From Streptomyces sp. NRRL S-87 (GTDB lineage Bacteria; Actinomycetota; Actinomycetes; Streptomycetales; Streptomycetaceae), in contig NZ_JOGB01000004.1 in assembly GCF_000719335.1 (NCBI RefSeq), positions 124,001 through 188,000 of the forward strand: a stretch of 64,000 bases of DNA, given 5' to 3'. Position 1 is the stretch's first letter; every line of letters begins with the position of its first letter. The notes beneath the pieces were generated by a model. It was given only the letters and a program-made list of their open reading frames with translations, ran no database searches and was not told where the DNA came from. Made by a program: the position numbers and the translations under genes. This document shows, piece after piece, positions 9,855 through 19,363 of the stretch.

Positions 9855-11287
9855 GGACCCAACGGAGGGTGTGCGCGGCAGCGGCCGCGCTGCTGCTCGG
9901 CGGCGCGGGCATCGTGATGGTGGCCTCGCCCGCCCAGGCCGCCGAGGTCACGTTCAAGGTCAAGTGCGTCCCGCCCGCGGGCGGCGGCGATCCCGTGGAG
10001 GGCGAGACCACCGCGCGGATCACGGCCCCGGCCTCGGCCAAGGTCGGCGACGAGGCGGACGTGTCGTGGGAGACCGTGAAGCCGGCCTCGAACAACACCG
10101 ACCTGATGGACATCCCGGAGGACTCCGTCCAGCCCACCGGCTGGATCACCCTGAGCGGCGGGCTGGGCGAGGCCAAGCTCGTCGGCGAGAAGAAGAACCC
10201 GAAGATCCCCAAGCGCGCCCCCATGGTCATGTCGACCATGAAGGGCAAGGTCAAGCTCACGAAGGCCGGCAAGATCACGCTCACCCCGGGCAAGTACGAC
10301 GTGGCCGTCACGTTCTCCTTCGGCACCTTCGTCACCCACTGCAGCCCGATCGGCGCGGTGGGCCCGGGCGCCACGATCGACGTCTCCGCCGGCTCCTCGG
10401 GCGGCACGACCTCGGGCACCACGTCAGGGACCACGTCGGGGACCACCTCCGGCACGACGTCAGGCACCACGTCAGGCACGACCTCGGGAACGACCTCGGG
10501 CACGACCAGCGGCACCACCTCGGGAACGACCTCGGGCACCACCGCCGGCACCACGTCCGGCACGACCTCGGGCACGACCTCCGGTTCCACCGCCGGCACC
10601 ACGTCCGGCAGCACCACCGGCGGCGGCAACGGCGGGACCACCTTCCCGGGCAAGCCCGTCCAGGTGTCGTTCGACTGCGGCGCGGTCGTCCCGGGCGGCA
10701 TCAAGACCCCGGTCACGGTCAACGCCAAGAAGAACGGCGGCAGCTACGACCTCACGGTCAAGACCGCCAAGGGCGCCATGGCCAGCCCGATGGACCTCCC
10801 CCCGGGCGCGCTCAAGCCCCTGATGGACGTCAGGCTCGGCGGCGCCGACAGCGGCGCGGTCAAGGTCTCCGGACCGGCGAACACCGCCGCGATCCCCAAG
10901 GGCAGTCCGGTCTCGCTCTCCGACATGACCGGTACCTACAAGCCCGGGAAGTCCGGCAAGGTGACGCTCAGCCCGGACCAGCTGACCATCGAGGTCCGCA
11001 TGGGTGCGGGTGCGACCCCCATCACCGTGCCGTGCAAGGCCACGAACTCCGGCGTCTCCCTGGAGCTCGACACGGCCGCGCAGCCGGGCGGGACCACCGG
11101 CAGCACCACCAACGGCACCACCACGGGCAGCACGACGAGTTCGGGCTCGAACGGCGGCCTCGCCCACACCGGCGGCGGCGCCGAGGCCGGCGTCAAGGCC
11201 CTCGGCCTGGTCGCGGGCACCGTGCTCCTGCTGGGCGCGGCGGTCTTCACCTTCACCCCCTGGCGCCGACTGCGCCGCGAGCGCTGA
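9851..11287 (+). CDS. Secreted LAHTG surface protein with SGTT-repeat linker, sortase substrate
   Basis: A 478-residue exported protein. Signal peptide 1-31 (cleavage near AQA). Domain 1 (about 32-180) contains a Cys pair (VKCVPP, VTHCSP). Residues about 184-255 are a low-complexity stalk of some seventeen SGTT-type repeats. Domain 2 (about 267-400) is a clear paralogue of the LPQTG protein encoded at 6442, sharing the FDC/YDC start, the RLGGADSG-VSGP core and GTYKPGKSGKVT. The C-terminus has LAHTG at 437-441, a hydrophobic helix and RRLRRER. LAxTG is the motif of actinobacterial class E sortases, as in long chaplins. Last gene of the operon, followed by tandem repeats and a strong terminator. 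Likely a wall-anchored stalk protein; ligand unknown. Confidence 0.87.
   Translation: MRTQRRVCAAAAALLLGGAGIVMVASPAQAAEVTFKVKCVPPAGGGDPVEGETTARITAPASAKVGDEADVSWETVKPASNNTDLMDIPEDSVQPTGWITLSGGLGEAKLVGEKKNPKIPKRAPMVMSTMKGKVKLTKAGKITLTPGKYDVAVTFSFGTFVTHCSPIGAVGPGATIDVSAGSSGGTTSGTTSGTTSGTTSGTTSGTTSGTTSGTTSGTTSGTTSGTTSGTTAGTTSGTTSGTTSGSTAGTTSGSTTGGGNGGTTFPGKPVQVSFDCGAVVPGGIKTPVTVNAKKNGGSYDLTVKTAKGAMASPMDLPPGALKPLMDVRLGGADSGAVKVSGPANTAAIPKGSPVSLSDMTGTYKPGKSGKVTLSPDQLTIEVRMGAGATPITVPCKATNSGVSLELDTAAQPGGTTGSTTNGTTTGSTTSSGSNGGLAHTGGGAEAGVKALGLVAGTVLLLGAAVFTFTPWRRLRRER
10400..10620 (+). repeat. 12-bp coding tandem repeats (SGTT stalk)
   Basis: About seventeen imperfect copies of a 12-base unit (ACCTCGGGCACG type) encode the Ser-Gly-Thr-Thr stalk. 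Third-base variation between copies keeps the amino acids constant, which indicates selection for the peptide. Confidence 0.9.
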
Positions 11288-11357
11288 ACGCACGACGCAC
11301 GACGGACGAGGGACGACGGACGACGGACGACCGACCGACCGACCGACCGACGACTGA
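11288..11357. repeat. Post-stop simple repeats (ACGACGG and CGAC units)
   Basis: Directly after the stop of the LAHTG gene lies a run of ACGACGG-like heptamers merging into (CGAC)n tetramers. It is non-coding in all frames that matter and precedes the hairpin at 11376. Confidence 0.85.
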
Positions 11358-11375
11358 TACCCGACGACCCCAAAA

Positions 11376-11419
11376 GGGCAGGGCCCCGGCACACGTTTCC
11401 GTGTGCCGGGGCCCTGCCC
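11376..11419. terminator. Bidirectional terminator, perfect 20-bp stem
   Basis: Bases 11376-11395 are exactly complementary to 11400-11419, with the four-base loop TTTC. It lies between the convergent surface operon and POT transporter gene, and probably ends both transcripts. Confidence 0.92.
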
Positions 11420-11476
11420 CTGCTGCGGTGCTGCGGCCGTGCGACCCGTCAGGTCATCGCACGTCCCGGCGCACGC

Positions 11477-12997
11477 TCAGTGCACGTCGCCCATCAGCGC
11501 CTGCACCTTCTTGCGGTACATGTACACCGCCAGACCCGCGACCGCGGCGAGGGCGGCCTGGAGGCCGATGATGCCGATGCCGTTCAGGTCCACGCCGGCC
11601 GTCGAGAGGAGGCCGGTGGTGCAGTCACCGGCGGTGACGGCGAGGAACCAGACGCCCATCATCTGGGAGGCGTACTTCTGCGGGGCCATCTTCGTGGTGA
11701 CGGAGAGGCCGACCGGGGAGAGGCACAGCTCACCGATGGTCTGGATCATGTAGATGGAGACCAGCCACATGGGGGAGACCATGGTGTGGCCGTCGCCCGC
11801 CATGTTCATCGGGACGATGAAGACGAAGAACGAGGCGCCGATCAGAACCAGGCCCATCGCGAACTTCACGATGGTGTTGGGCTCCTTGTTGCGGCGGGAG
11901 AGCCACAGCCACAGCCAGGCGAAGACCGGGGCCAGCGCCATCACGAACAGCGGGTTCAGCGACTGGTACCAGGTGGCGGAGAAGCCGAAGCCGAACATCG
12001 TGCCGGCGGTCTTGTCGTCCGCGAACAGGGACAGCGTCGAGCCACCCTGGTCGTAGATCATCCAGAAGACGGCCGCGGCGACGAAGAACCAGATGTAGCC
12101 GGTCATCTTCGACTGCTCGGCGTTGCTCAGGTCCTTGTCGCGCTTGATCTTCGTCAGCACGGCGATCGGGATGAGCAGACCGGCGACCATCAGCGGGACC
12201 ATCGCCCAGTTGAGGGTGAAGATGCCGGTGAAGCCGATGACCGCGTAGAAGATGGCGGCGACGCCGAAGACGCCGGCGACCTTCACGATGACCGCGTTGC
12301 GCTCCTCGCGGGTCAGCGGGTTCGGGACCACGCTGCTCTTCGCGCTCAGGTGGCGGGTGCCGAACAGGAACTGGGCCAGACCCAGCGCCATGCCGACCGC
12401 GGCGAGGGCGAAGCCGAGGTGCCAGTTGTACTCCTTGCCGACCGTTCCGATGACGAACGGAGCGACGAAGGCGCCCAGGTTGATGCCGATGTAGAAGAGG
12501 GTGAAGCCACCGTCACGGCGCGGGTCCTCGGGACCGTCGTACAGGTGGCCGACCATCGTGGAGATGTTGGCCTTCAGCAGACCCGAGCCGAGGGCGACCA
12601 GGATCAGACCGACGAAGAACATCGCCTGGCCGGGGATGGCCAGCGAGACGTGACCGGCCATGATCACGAAGCCGGCGACGGTGACGGTCTTGCGGGCACC
12701 CCAGACGCGGTCGCCGAACCATCCGCCCGGCAGGGCCATGAGGTAGACCATCGACACGTAGACGGAGTAGATCGCCGTGGCCGTGGCCGCGGTCATCGCC
12801 AGGCCGCCGCCCTGGCTGCCCTTCGCCATGTCCGCACCGCCGGAGACGATGTAGTACACGAGGAGGGCGCGCATGCCGTAGTAGGAGAAGCGCTCCCACA
12901 TCTCGGTCATGAAGAGAGTGGCCAGGCCGCGGGGGTGGCCGAAGAAGGTCTTCTCGCCGGTGGTACCGGCAGGGGCCTTCGTCAGGCTTGACGCCAT
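11477..12997 (-). CDS. POT-family proton-coupled oligopeptide transporter
   Basis: A 506-residue inner-membrane transporter of the POT/PTR2 family (major facilitator superfamily). The N-terminus carries the family signature FMTEMWERFSYYGMRALLVYY, whose ExxERFxYY residues couple proton and peptide movement. About 12-14 hydrophobic helices follow, with GGWFGDRVWGARKT as the cytosolic loop 2-3 motif and the PTR2 stretch FTLFYIGINLGAFVAP. It should import di- and tripeptides. The ATG at 12997 is preceded on the minus strand by an AAGGAAC ribosome site. It is transcribed divergently from the two-component regulator across 359 bases, but no functional link is visible. Confidence 0.95.
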   Translation of the reverse strand: MASSLTKAPAGTTGEKTFFGHPRGLATLFMTEMWERFSYYGMRALLVYYIVSGGADMAKGSQGGGLAMTAATATAIYSVYVSMVYLMALPGGWFGDRVWGARKTVTVAGFVIMAGHVSLAIPGQAMFFVGLILVALGSGLLKANISTMVGHLYDGPEDPRRDGGFTLFYIGINLGAFVAPFVIGTVGKEYNWHLGFALAAVGMALGLAQFLFGTRHLSAKSSVVPNPLTREERNAVIVKVAGVFGVAAIFYAVIGFTGIFTLNWAMVPLMVAGLLIPIAVLTKIKRDKDLSNAEQSKMTGYIWFFVAAAVFWMIYDQGGSTLSLFADDKTAGTMFGFGFSATWYQSLNPLFVMALAPVFAWLWLWLSRRNKEPNTIVKFAMGLVLIGASFFVFIVPMNMAGDGHTMVSPMWLVSIYMIQTIGELCLSPVGLSVTTKMAPQKYASQMMGVWFLAVTAGDCTTGLLSTAGVDLNGIGIIGLQAALAAVAGLAVYMYRKKVQALMGDVH

Positions 12998-13356
12998 GGT
13001 CGTTCCTTGCTTGCTCGGGACGGCCGCTTTGTGAGCGGTGTCGTTGCCCGTGGAGGCGGAGGAGGTCCTCGCCAGCGTCTAGCTGTGCGGGACCCACTCC
13101 GGATCGTTCGATGAAATGCACGGATAAAGACCGTTTTGGCGCTTATTTGCGCAGAACTGTCCATCAGTAGTGCATCAAAACTTCAGCCACCATACGACAC
13201 GACACTGCGGCATATGGAAGGACTTGAGACATGGATCACAGGTTACTGGAGGAACCGAAATCGCATTTCGAAGGAGATCATGTTCGCAAACTCATGATCC
13301 GCAGGCCTGTGCGATCGCAGCCCGGGCCGCACCCGCCGCGGACTACCATCACCCAC
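12998..13356. promoter_or_regulatory. Divergent intergenic region, POT transporter and response regulator
   Basis: This region holds an AT-richer block (about 13110-13300) that should contain both promoters. An in-frame extension of the response regulator from 13231 exists but encodes nothing receiver-like, so I treat it as leader. Within it are a small hairpin (CGAAATCGCATTTCG, 13256-13270) and a possible five-codon leader peptide (ATG 13280, stop 13295-13297) preceded by AAGGAG. Neither has a demonstrated role. Confidence 0.4.
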
Positions 13357-14034
<678 letters not shown>

Positions 14035-14219
14035 AGCGAGCCGGCGCGGGCTTGCGCGGCCTTGCGCGGGCTTCCGCGGCCTTCCGCGGGCTTGCGAGAG
14101 TCAGCGTGCGCCGACGCTGGTGAGCGCGAGCAGCCGGCCCTGCTGAGCGCGGGCGCCGACGCGAGCGCGACCCGCTCGAGAACCTGCACCACCGTGAGAG
14201 CCGGGAGCACCACCAGCCC

Positions 14220-15485
14220 ATGCGCCGCCGACTGATCAATTCCACCCTGGCCGTGGTGCTCGTCGTGATCGCCGTGTTCGGGGTCTCGCTCGTGATCGTC
14301 GAGACCCGGACGATCACGAACAGCGCCCAGGACAGCGTCGAGTACGAGGCGCAGCAGCTCGTCGGCATCGTCGAGTCCAAGGTGCTGGAGAAGGAGCGGC
14401 TCGACCCGGCGGCCCTGTCCGACCGGGTGGCTCCCGACCGGTTCGTCCGGATCACCGCCCCCGGCCAGCCGGAGCTGTCCCTGGGCACGCGGCCCGAGGG
14501 CAGCGTGATCCGCGGCCGCGGCACCGGTGAGCAGGGTGTGGTGGTCACGGTCGAGGAGCCCCGTTCCGTTGTCACCAAGGAGGTCGGCCGCACCCTGGTC
14601 GTGGTCGCGGCGGTGGCCCTGCTCGCCGTCGTGGCGGCCGTCCTGCTCGCCGTACGCCAGGCCAACCGGCTCACCTCGCCGCTGACCGACCTCGCCGAAA
14701 CCGCCGAGCGCCTCGGCTCCGGCGACCCGCGGCCCCGCCACAAGCGGTACGGGGTGCCGGAGCTGGACCGGGTCGCGGACGTGCTCGACTCCAGCGCCGA
14801 GCGGATCGGGCGGATGCTCACCGCCGAGCGCCGGCTGGCCGCGGACGCCTCCCACCAACTGCGCACCCCGCTGACCGCCCTGTCGATGCGGTTGGAGGAG
14901 ATCACCGTCACGGACGACCTGGAGACGGTCCGCGAGGAGGCGTCCATCGCGCTCAACCAGGTCGAGCGGCTCACGGACGTCGTCCAGCGGCTGCTGACCA
15001 ACTCGCGCGACCCGCGGACCGGCTCCGCCGTCCCGTTCGACCTCGACGAGGTGGTCAAGCAGCAGGTGGAGGAGTGGCGGCCGGCCTACCGCAGCGCGGG
15101 GCGCGCCATCGTCCGCTCCGGCAAGCAGGGCATGCGCGCGGTGGGCACCCCGGGCGCCGTGGCCCAGGTCCTGGCCGCGCTGATCGAGAACTCCCTCATG
15201 CACGGCGGCGGCACCGTGGCCCTGCGCACCCGCGTCACCGGGAACCAGGCGGTCATCGAGGTCACGGACGAGGGCCCGGGCGTCCCGGCCGACCTCGGCA
15301 ACCGGATCTTCGAGCGGGCCATCAGCGGCCGCAACTCCACCGGCATCGGCCTCGCCGTGGCCCGCGACCTCGCGGAGGCGGACGGCGGGCGGCTGGAACT
15401 GCTCCAGACGCAGCCGCCGGTCTTCGCGATCTTCCTGAGCACCACGCCCGCCGAGCGCCCGGAGCCGGAGCGGCCGGTGCGGTGA
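14220..15485 (+). CDS. Sensor histidine kinase
   Basis: A 421-residue membrane kinase, the likely partner of the regulator upstream. Two transmembrane helices (about 8-28 and 123-145) flank a short extracytoplasmic sensor of some 95 residues; a HAMP linker follows (about 146-200). The dimerisation/phosphoacceptor box is ADASHQLRTPLTAL with His212. The ATPase domain has the N box (LIENSLMHGGG), the G1 box (VTDEGPGVPADL) and a G2-like TGIGLAVARDLAE. The start at ATG 14220 is the first in-frame codon giving a proper membrane anchor; an upstream GTG at 14106 runs into a stop. The last codons lie in an 18-base direct repeat that spans the stop. Confidence 0.93.
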   Translation: MRRRLINSTLAVVLVVIAVFGVSLVIVETRTITNSAQDSVEYEAQQLVGIVESKVLEKERLDPAALSDRVAPDRFVRITAPGQPELSLGTRPEGSVIRGRGTGEQGVVVTVEEPRSVVTKEVGRTLVVVAAVALLAVVAAVLLAVRQANRLTSPLTDLAETAERLGSGDPRPRHKRYGVPELDRVADVLDSSAERIGRMLTAERRLAADASHQLRTPLTALSMRLEEITVTDDLETVREEASIALNQVERLTDVVQRLLTNSRDPRTGSAVPFDLDEVVKQQVEEWRPAYRSAGRAIVRSGKQGMRAVGTPGAVAQVLAALIENSLMHGGGTVALRTRVTGNQAVIEVTDEGPGVPADLGNRIFERAISGRNSTGIGLAVARDLAEADGGRLELLQTQPPVFAIFLSTTPAERPEPERPVR

Positions 15486-15515
15486 CGGAGCGGCCGGTGC
15501 GGAGCCGGTCGGGCT

Positions 15516-16091
15516 TCAGTGCCGGTCCGGTACCGGCACCTCGCGGCGCTCGGCGCGCTTCGCCCGCTCGGCTCGTACGGCCGCAGCGGTCGGGCGTACC
15601 ACCACCACCGGCTCGGCAGGGTCGGCGGCAGCAGCAGCGGGCGGGGCGGGTGCCGGCAGGGCTCGGAACACCCACGTGCGGTACGACCAGAAGCGGAACG
15701 CGGTGGCCACCGCGATGCCCAGGAACTTGAAGACGTTGCTCTGCAGCGGGCTGTCCCAGCCCATCCCGTACGTCGCCGCGTACAGCAGACCGTTCTCGAT
15801 CACCAGCCCGACCACGCTGAACAGCAGGAACAGCGTCAGCTCGCGGGTCCGCCCGCTCTTGTCGCGGTCGCGGTACGTGAAGTAGCGGAAGCCCACGTAG
15901 TTGAAGGCGATCGCGACGACGGTCGCGATCACGCTGGTGCGCACGACCTGGAGGTCGGTGGTGTGCCGCAGGAGGTTGAAGACGCCCAGGTTGACCAGCA
16001 GACCGAGCCCTCCGACCGCCCCGAACTTCGCGAGCTCCCGAGCCAGGCCGCGGGCCCGCCCGTAGAGACCGCCCCGCTTCGACGCGCTCAT
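15516..16091 (-). CDS. GtrA-family membrane protein
   Basis: A 191-residue protein with four predicted transmembrane helices, the GtrA fold (FGAVGGLGLLVNLGVFNLL, FNYVGFRYFTYRDRD and FRFWSYRTWVF are typical). GtrA proteins take part in moving lipid-linked sugars across the membrane or in export of cell-surface polysaccharide. The tail after about residue 150 is Ala/Pro-rich and cytoplasmic. It converges on the histidine kinase and is divergent from purK; the same GtrA-purK-purE arrangement is known to me from mycobacteria. Sugar substrate unknown. Confidence 0.9.
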   Translation of the reverse strand: MSASKRGGLYGRARGLARELAKFGAVGGLGLLVNLGVFNLLRHTTDLQVVRTSVIATVVAIAFNYVGFRYFTYRDRDKSGRTRELTLFLLFSVVGLVIENGLLYAATYGMGWDSPLQSNVFKFLGIAVATAFRFWSYRTWVFRALPAPAPPAAAAADPAEPVVVVRPTAAAVRAERAKRAERREVPVPDRH

Positions 16092-16305
16092 GGTGTCGTT
16101 CAGCCCCTGTCGGTCGATGGCGTCAACTCGAATACGTCAACCAAGCCATGTTAAGCGGGGACCGTCGGGTACGCCCGGGGCTGTGGAAACCCGAGTGACG
16201 AACAGAGTGACGACCCGCTCACAGAGCGCTGACCTGCGCGTCCGTCCCGGGCCCGGTCGGGGGCGGGGTCGTCGGGCCACCCCGGACGGCGGATACCCTG
16301 GGAGC

Positions 16306-17445
16306 GTGACGTTCCCGGTAGTCGGCATGGTCGGCGGCGGTCAGCTCGCCCGCATGACCCACGAGGCGGGCATCCCCCTCGGCATCAGATTCAAGCTCCT
16401 CAGTGACACCCCACAGGACTCGGCGGCCCAGGTCGTGAGCGACGTCGTCATCGGCGACTATCGCGACCTGGACACGCTGCGTGCCTTCGCGCGCGGCTGT
16501 GACGTGATCACCTTTGACCACGAGCACGTACCCACGGAGCACCTGCGGGCCCTGGAAGCGGACGGCATCCCCGTCCGCCCGGGGCCCGACGCATTGGTGC
16601 ACGCCCAGGACAAGGGGGTGATGCGCGCCAAGCTCGACGAGATCGGCGCGCCCAGCCCCCGCCACCGGATCGTGGCCGATCCGGCGGACGCGGCCGCCTT
16701 CGCCGAGGAGGTCGGGGGCTTCCCCGTCATCCTCAAGACGGTGCGCGGCGGCTACGACGGCAAGGGCGTGTGGTTCGTGCGGACCGCGGAGGACGCGGAG
16801 GCCCCGTTCAAGGCGGGCGTCCCGGTCCTCGCGGAGGAGAAGGTGGACTTCGTCCGCGAGCTCGCGGCGAACATCGTCCGGTCCCCGCACGGCCAGGCCG
16901 TGGCGTACCCCGTGGTGGAGTCCGTCCAGGTCGACGGCGTCTGCGACACCGTCATCGCCCCCGCCCCGAACCTCCCCGAGGAGCTCGCGGGCGAGGCGCA
17001 GGCCCTGGCCCTGCGGATCGCCAAGGAGCTCGGCGTCGTCGGCCACCTGGCCGTCGAGCTCTTCGAGACGGCCGACGGCCGGATCCTGGTCAACGAGCTG
17101 GCCATGCGGCCGCACAACTCCGGGCACTGGACCCAGGACGGTGCGGTCACCTCCCAGTTCGCCAACCACGTCCGGGCCGTCCTCGACCTGCCGCTGGGCG
17201 ACCCGCGCCCGCGCGCGCCGTGGACGGTCATGGCCAACGTGCTCGGCGGGGACTACCCCGACATGTACTCCGCGTACCTGCACTGCATGGCCCGCGACCC
17301 GCAGCTCAAGATCCACATGTACGGCAAGGACGTGAAGCCCGGACGCAAGGTCGGTCACGTCAACACCTTCGGCGACGACCTGGACGACGTGCTGGAGCGC
17401 GCCCGCCACGCAGCCGGCTACCTCAGAGGAACAATCACCGAATGA
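16306..17445 (+). CDS. purK: N5-carboxyaminoimidazole ribonucleotide synthase
   Basis: A 379-residue ATP-grasp enzyme that carboxylates aminoimidazole ribonucleotide with ATP and bicarbonate to N5-CAIR in purine synthesis. It opens with [18 protein letters not shown], continues with the ATP-grasp core ([26 protein letters not shown]), and ends with the metal-binding segment [19 protein letters not shown]. The open frame extends to 16090, but GTG at 16306 starts the family-typical sequence. Its stop overlaps the ATG of purE (ATGA), as expected for enzymes acting in sequence. Confidence 0.95.
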   Translation: MTFPVVGMVGGGQLARMTHEAGIPLGIRFKLLSDTPQDSAAQVVSDVVIGDYRDLDTLRAFARGCDVITFDHEHVPTEHLRALEADGIPVRPGPDALVHAQDKGVMRAKLDEIGAPSPRHRIVADPADAAAFAEEVGGFPVILKTVRGGYDGKGVWFVRTAEDAEAPFKAGVPVLAEEKVDFVRELAANIVRSPHGQAVAYPVVESVQVDGVCDTVIAPAPNLPEELAGEAQALALRIAKELGVVGHLAVELFETADGRILVNELAMRPHNSGHWTQDGAVTSQFANHVRAVLDLPLGDPRPRAPWTVMANVLGGDYPDMYSAYLHCMARDPQLKIHMYGKDVKPGRKVGHVNTFGDDLDDVLERARHAAGYLRGTITE

Positions 17446-17975
17446 GCACCTCTGCCTCCCCCCTCATCGGCATCGTGATGGGCTCCGACTCGGACTGGCC
17501 CGTCATGGAGGCCGCCGCGCAGGCCCTCGACGAGTTCGAGATCCCCTACGAGGTCGACGTCGTCTCCGCCCACCGCATGCCGCGCGAGATGATCGCGTAC
17601 GGCGAGGACGCGGCCGACCGCGGCCTCAAGGCGATCATCGCGGGCGCGGGCGGCGCCGCCCACCTCCCGGGCATGCTCGCCTCGGTGACCCCGCTGCCCG
17701 TCATCGGCGTCCCCGTCCCGCTGAAGTACCTCGACGGCATGGACTCCCTGCTGTCGATCGTGCAGATGCCGGCCGGCGTGCCCGTCGCCACCGTCTCGGT
17801 GGGCGGCGCCCGCAACGCCGGCCTCCTCGCCGCCCGGATCCTCGCCACCCAGGACCCGGACCTGCTCGCCCGCATGCGGGACTTCCAGCAGGAGCTGAAC
17901 GACCAGGCCACCGAGAAGGGCAAGCGGCTGCGCACCAAGGTCGCCGGCCAGGAGTCGTTCGGATTCGGCAAGTGA
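17442..17975 (+). CDS. purE: N5-carboxyaminoimidazole ribonucleotide mutase
   Basis: A 177-residue class I PurE that converts N5-CAIR to CAIR. The signatures are [34 protein letters not shown] with the catalytic His, and [15 protein letters not shown] followed by [20 protein letters not shown]. It overlaps purK by ATGA and the downstream dipeptidase by GTGA, so the three genes are probably one transcript. Confidence 0.96.
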   Translation: MSTSASPLIGIVMGSDSDWPVMEAAAQALDEFEIPYEVDVVSAHRMPREMIAYGEDAADRGLKAIIAGAGGAAHLPGMLASVTPLPVIGVPVPLKYLDGMDSLLSIVQMPAGVPVATVSVGGARNAGLLAARILATQDPDLLARMRDFQQELNDQATEKGKRLRTKVAGQESFGFGK

Positions 17976-19147
17976 GCGCGGCTGACCGCCTGGCCGAGGC
18001 CCGCGAGCTGCTCGCGGGCCACCCGGTCGTGGACGGCCACAACGACCTGCCCTGGGCGCTGCGCGAGCAGGTGGACTACGACCTCGACCGGCGGGACATC
18101 GCCGCCGACATGCGCGGCATGCTCCACACCGACCTGCGCCGGCTGCGGGCCGGCGGGGTCGGTGCCCAGTTCTGGTCGGTCTACGTGCGCAGCGACTACA
18201 GCGGCGACCGGGCGGTCAGCGCCACGCTGGAACAGATCGACGTCGTCGGCCGGCTGATCGAGCGGTACCCGGCCGACCTGGTCCGGGCCCTGACGGCCGA
18301 CGACATGGAGTCGGCCCGCGCCGAGGGCCGGATCGCCTCCCTGATGGGTGCCGAGGGCGGCCACTCCATCAACAACTCGCTCGCCACCCTGCGCGCGCTG
18401 CACCTGCTCGGGGTCCGCTACATGACCCTGACGCACAACGACACCATCGACTGGGCGGACTCGGCCACCGACGAGGCCCGGCACGGCGGTCTGGCGGACT
18501 TCGGCCGCGAGGTCGTCCGGGAGATGAACCGGGTCGGCATGCTCGTCGACCTCTCGCACGTGGCCGCGACCACGATGCGCGACGCGCTCGACGTCTCCGT
18601 GGCGCCGGTGATCTTCTCGCACTCCTCGGCGCGGGCGGTCTGCGACCACCCGCGCAACGTGCCGGACGACGTCCTGGAGCGGCTGCCCGCCAACGGCGGC
18701 GTGGCGATGGCCACGTTCGTGCCGAAGTTCATCCTCCCCGAGGCGGTCGCCTGGACCGCGGCGGCGGACGAGAACATGCGCGCGCACGGGATGCACCACC
18801 TCGACACCACGCCGGCGGCGATGGAGGTCCACCGGGCGTTCGAGGCCGCGCACCCGCGGCCGATCGCCACCGCGGCGACGGTCGCCGACCACCTCGACCA
18901 CATGCGCGAGGTGGCGGGCGTCGACCACATCGGCATCGGCGGCGACTACGACGGCACGGCCTTCACCCCGTCCGGGCTCGACGACGTGGCCGGCTACCCG
19001 AACCTGATCGCGGAACTCCTCGACCGCGGCTGGTCCAAGGCCGATCTGACGAAGCTGACCTGGTCCAACGGCGTGCGCGCGTTGCGCGACGCGGAGTCGG
19101 TGGCGGCCTCGCTGGGCGGCGTACCGGCGTCCAACGCGCGGCTGTAG
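17972..19147 (+). CDS. Membrane-dipeptidase-like zinc peptidase (M19 family)
   Basis: A 391-residue renal-dipeptidase-type amidohydrolase. The first metal motif DGHNDLP, the bridging Glu in [20 protein letters not shown], the [11 protein letters not shown] block, [17 protein letters not shown] and IGIGGDYDG (catalytic Asp) are all present. No signal peptide is visible, so it is probably cytosolic. M19 enzymes cleave dipeptides, often with a C-terminal D-residue. It is coupled to purE by GTGA; the metabolic reason is unclear. A strong hairpin follows. Confidence 0.92.
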   Translation: MSAADRLAEARELLAGHPVVDGHNDLPWALREQVDYDLDRRDIAADMRGMLHTDLRRLRAGGVGAQFWSVYVRSDYSGDRAVSATLEQIDVVGRLIERYPADLVRALTADDMESARAEGRIASLMGAEGGHSINNSLATLRALHLLGVRYMTLTHNDTIDWADSATDEARHGGLADFGREVVREMNRVGMLVDLSHVAATTMRDALDVSVAPVIFSHSSARAVCDHPRNVPDDVLERLPANGGVAMATFVPKFILPEAVAWTAAADENMRAHGMHHLDTTPAAMEVHRAFEAAHPRPIATAATVADHLDHMREVAGVDHIGIGGDYDGTAFTPSGLDDVAGYPNLIAELLDRGWSKADLTKLTWSNGVRALRDAESVAASLGGVPASNARL

Positions 19148-19154
19148 GACGACG

Positions 19155-19196
19155 GCGGCGGTCCGGGTGGCCCCACCGGGCGACCCGGACCGCCGC
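19155..19196 (+). terminator. Terminator after the M19 dipeptidase
   Basis: Bases 19155-19168 pair perfectly with 19183-19196 (14 bp), loop 14 bases, starting 8 bases after the stop codon. Confidence 0.85.
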
Positions 19197-19201
19197 TTGG
19201 C

Positions 19202-19252
19202 CCGGCCCTCGCATCATCCGGCCCCTCGCATCATCCGGCCCCTCGCATCACC
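19202..19252. repeat. Three 17-bp tandem units downstream of the dipeptidase
   Basis: The word CTCGCATCAT recurs at 19208 and 19225, with a variant at 19242, a regular 17-base period. Non-coding, between a terminator and the end of the VOC gene. Confidence 0.85.
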
Positions 19253-19363
19253 CGGCCGCCGCATCCGCCGCGAATCCGTACGCCCTCCGTGCCACGGCGG
19301 CAGCGGGTCTCCCCGCTGCCGCCGAGACCGGAGCGAACGCCCGGCGCCCGACCCCGCGGCGGA

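Noticed and set aside
10400..10620. CRISPR-like array in the SGTT region
   Set aside because: Repeats are 12 bp, contiguous, in frame and lack spacers; they encode a protein stalk.
6442..11287. Chaplin or pilin cluster
   Set aside because: The LAHTG motif recalls long chaplins, but no chaplin domains, pilin motif or E-box are present and no sortase gene is nearby.
13231..13356. Response regulator starting at 13231
   Set aside because: The 42 extra residues have no receiver-domain similarity; the canonical start is MTRVLLAEDD at 13357.
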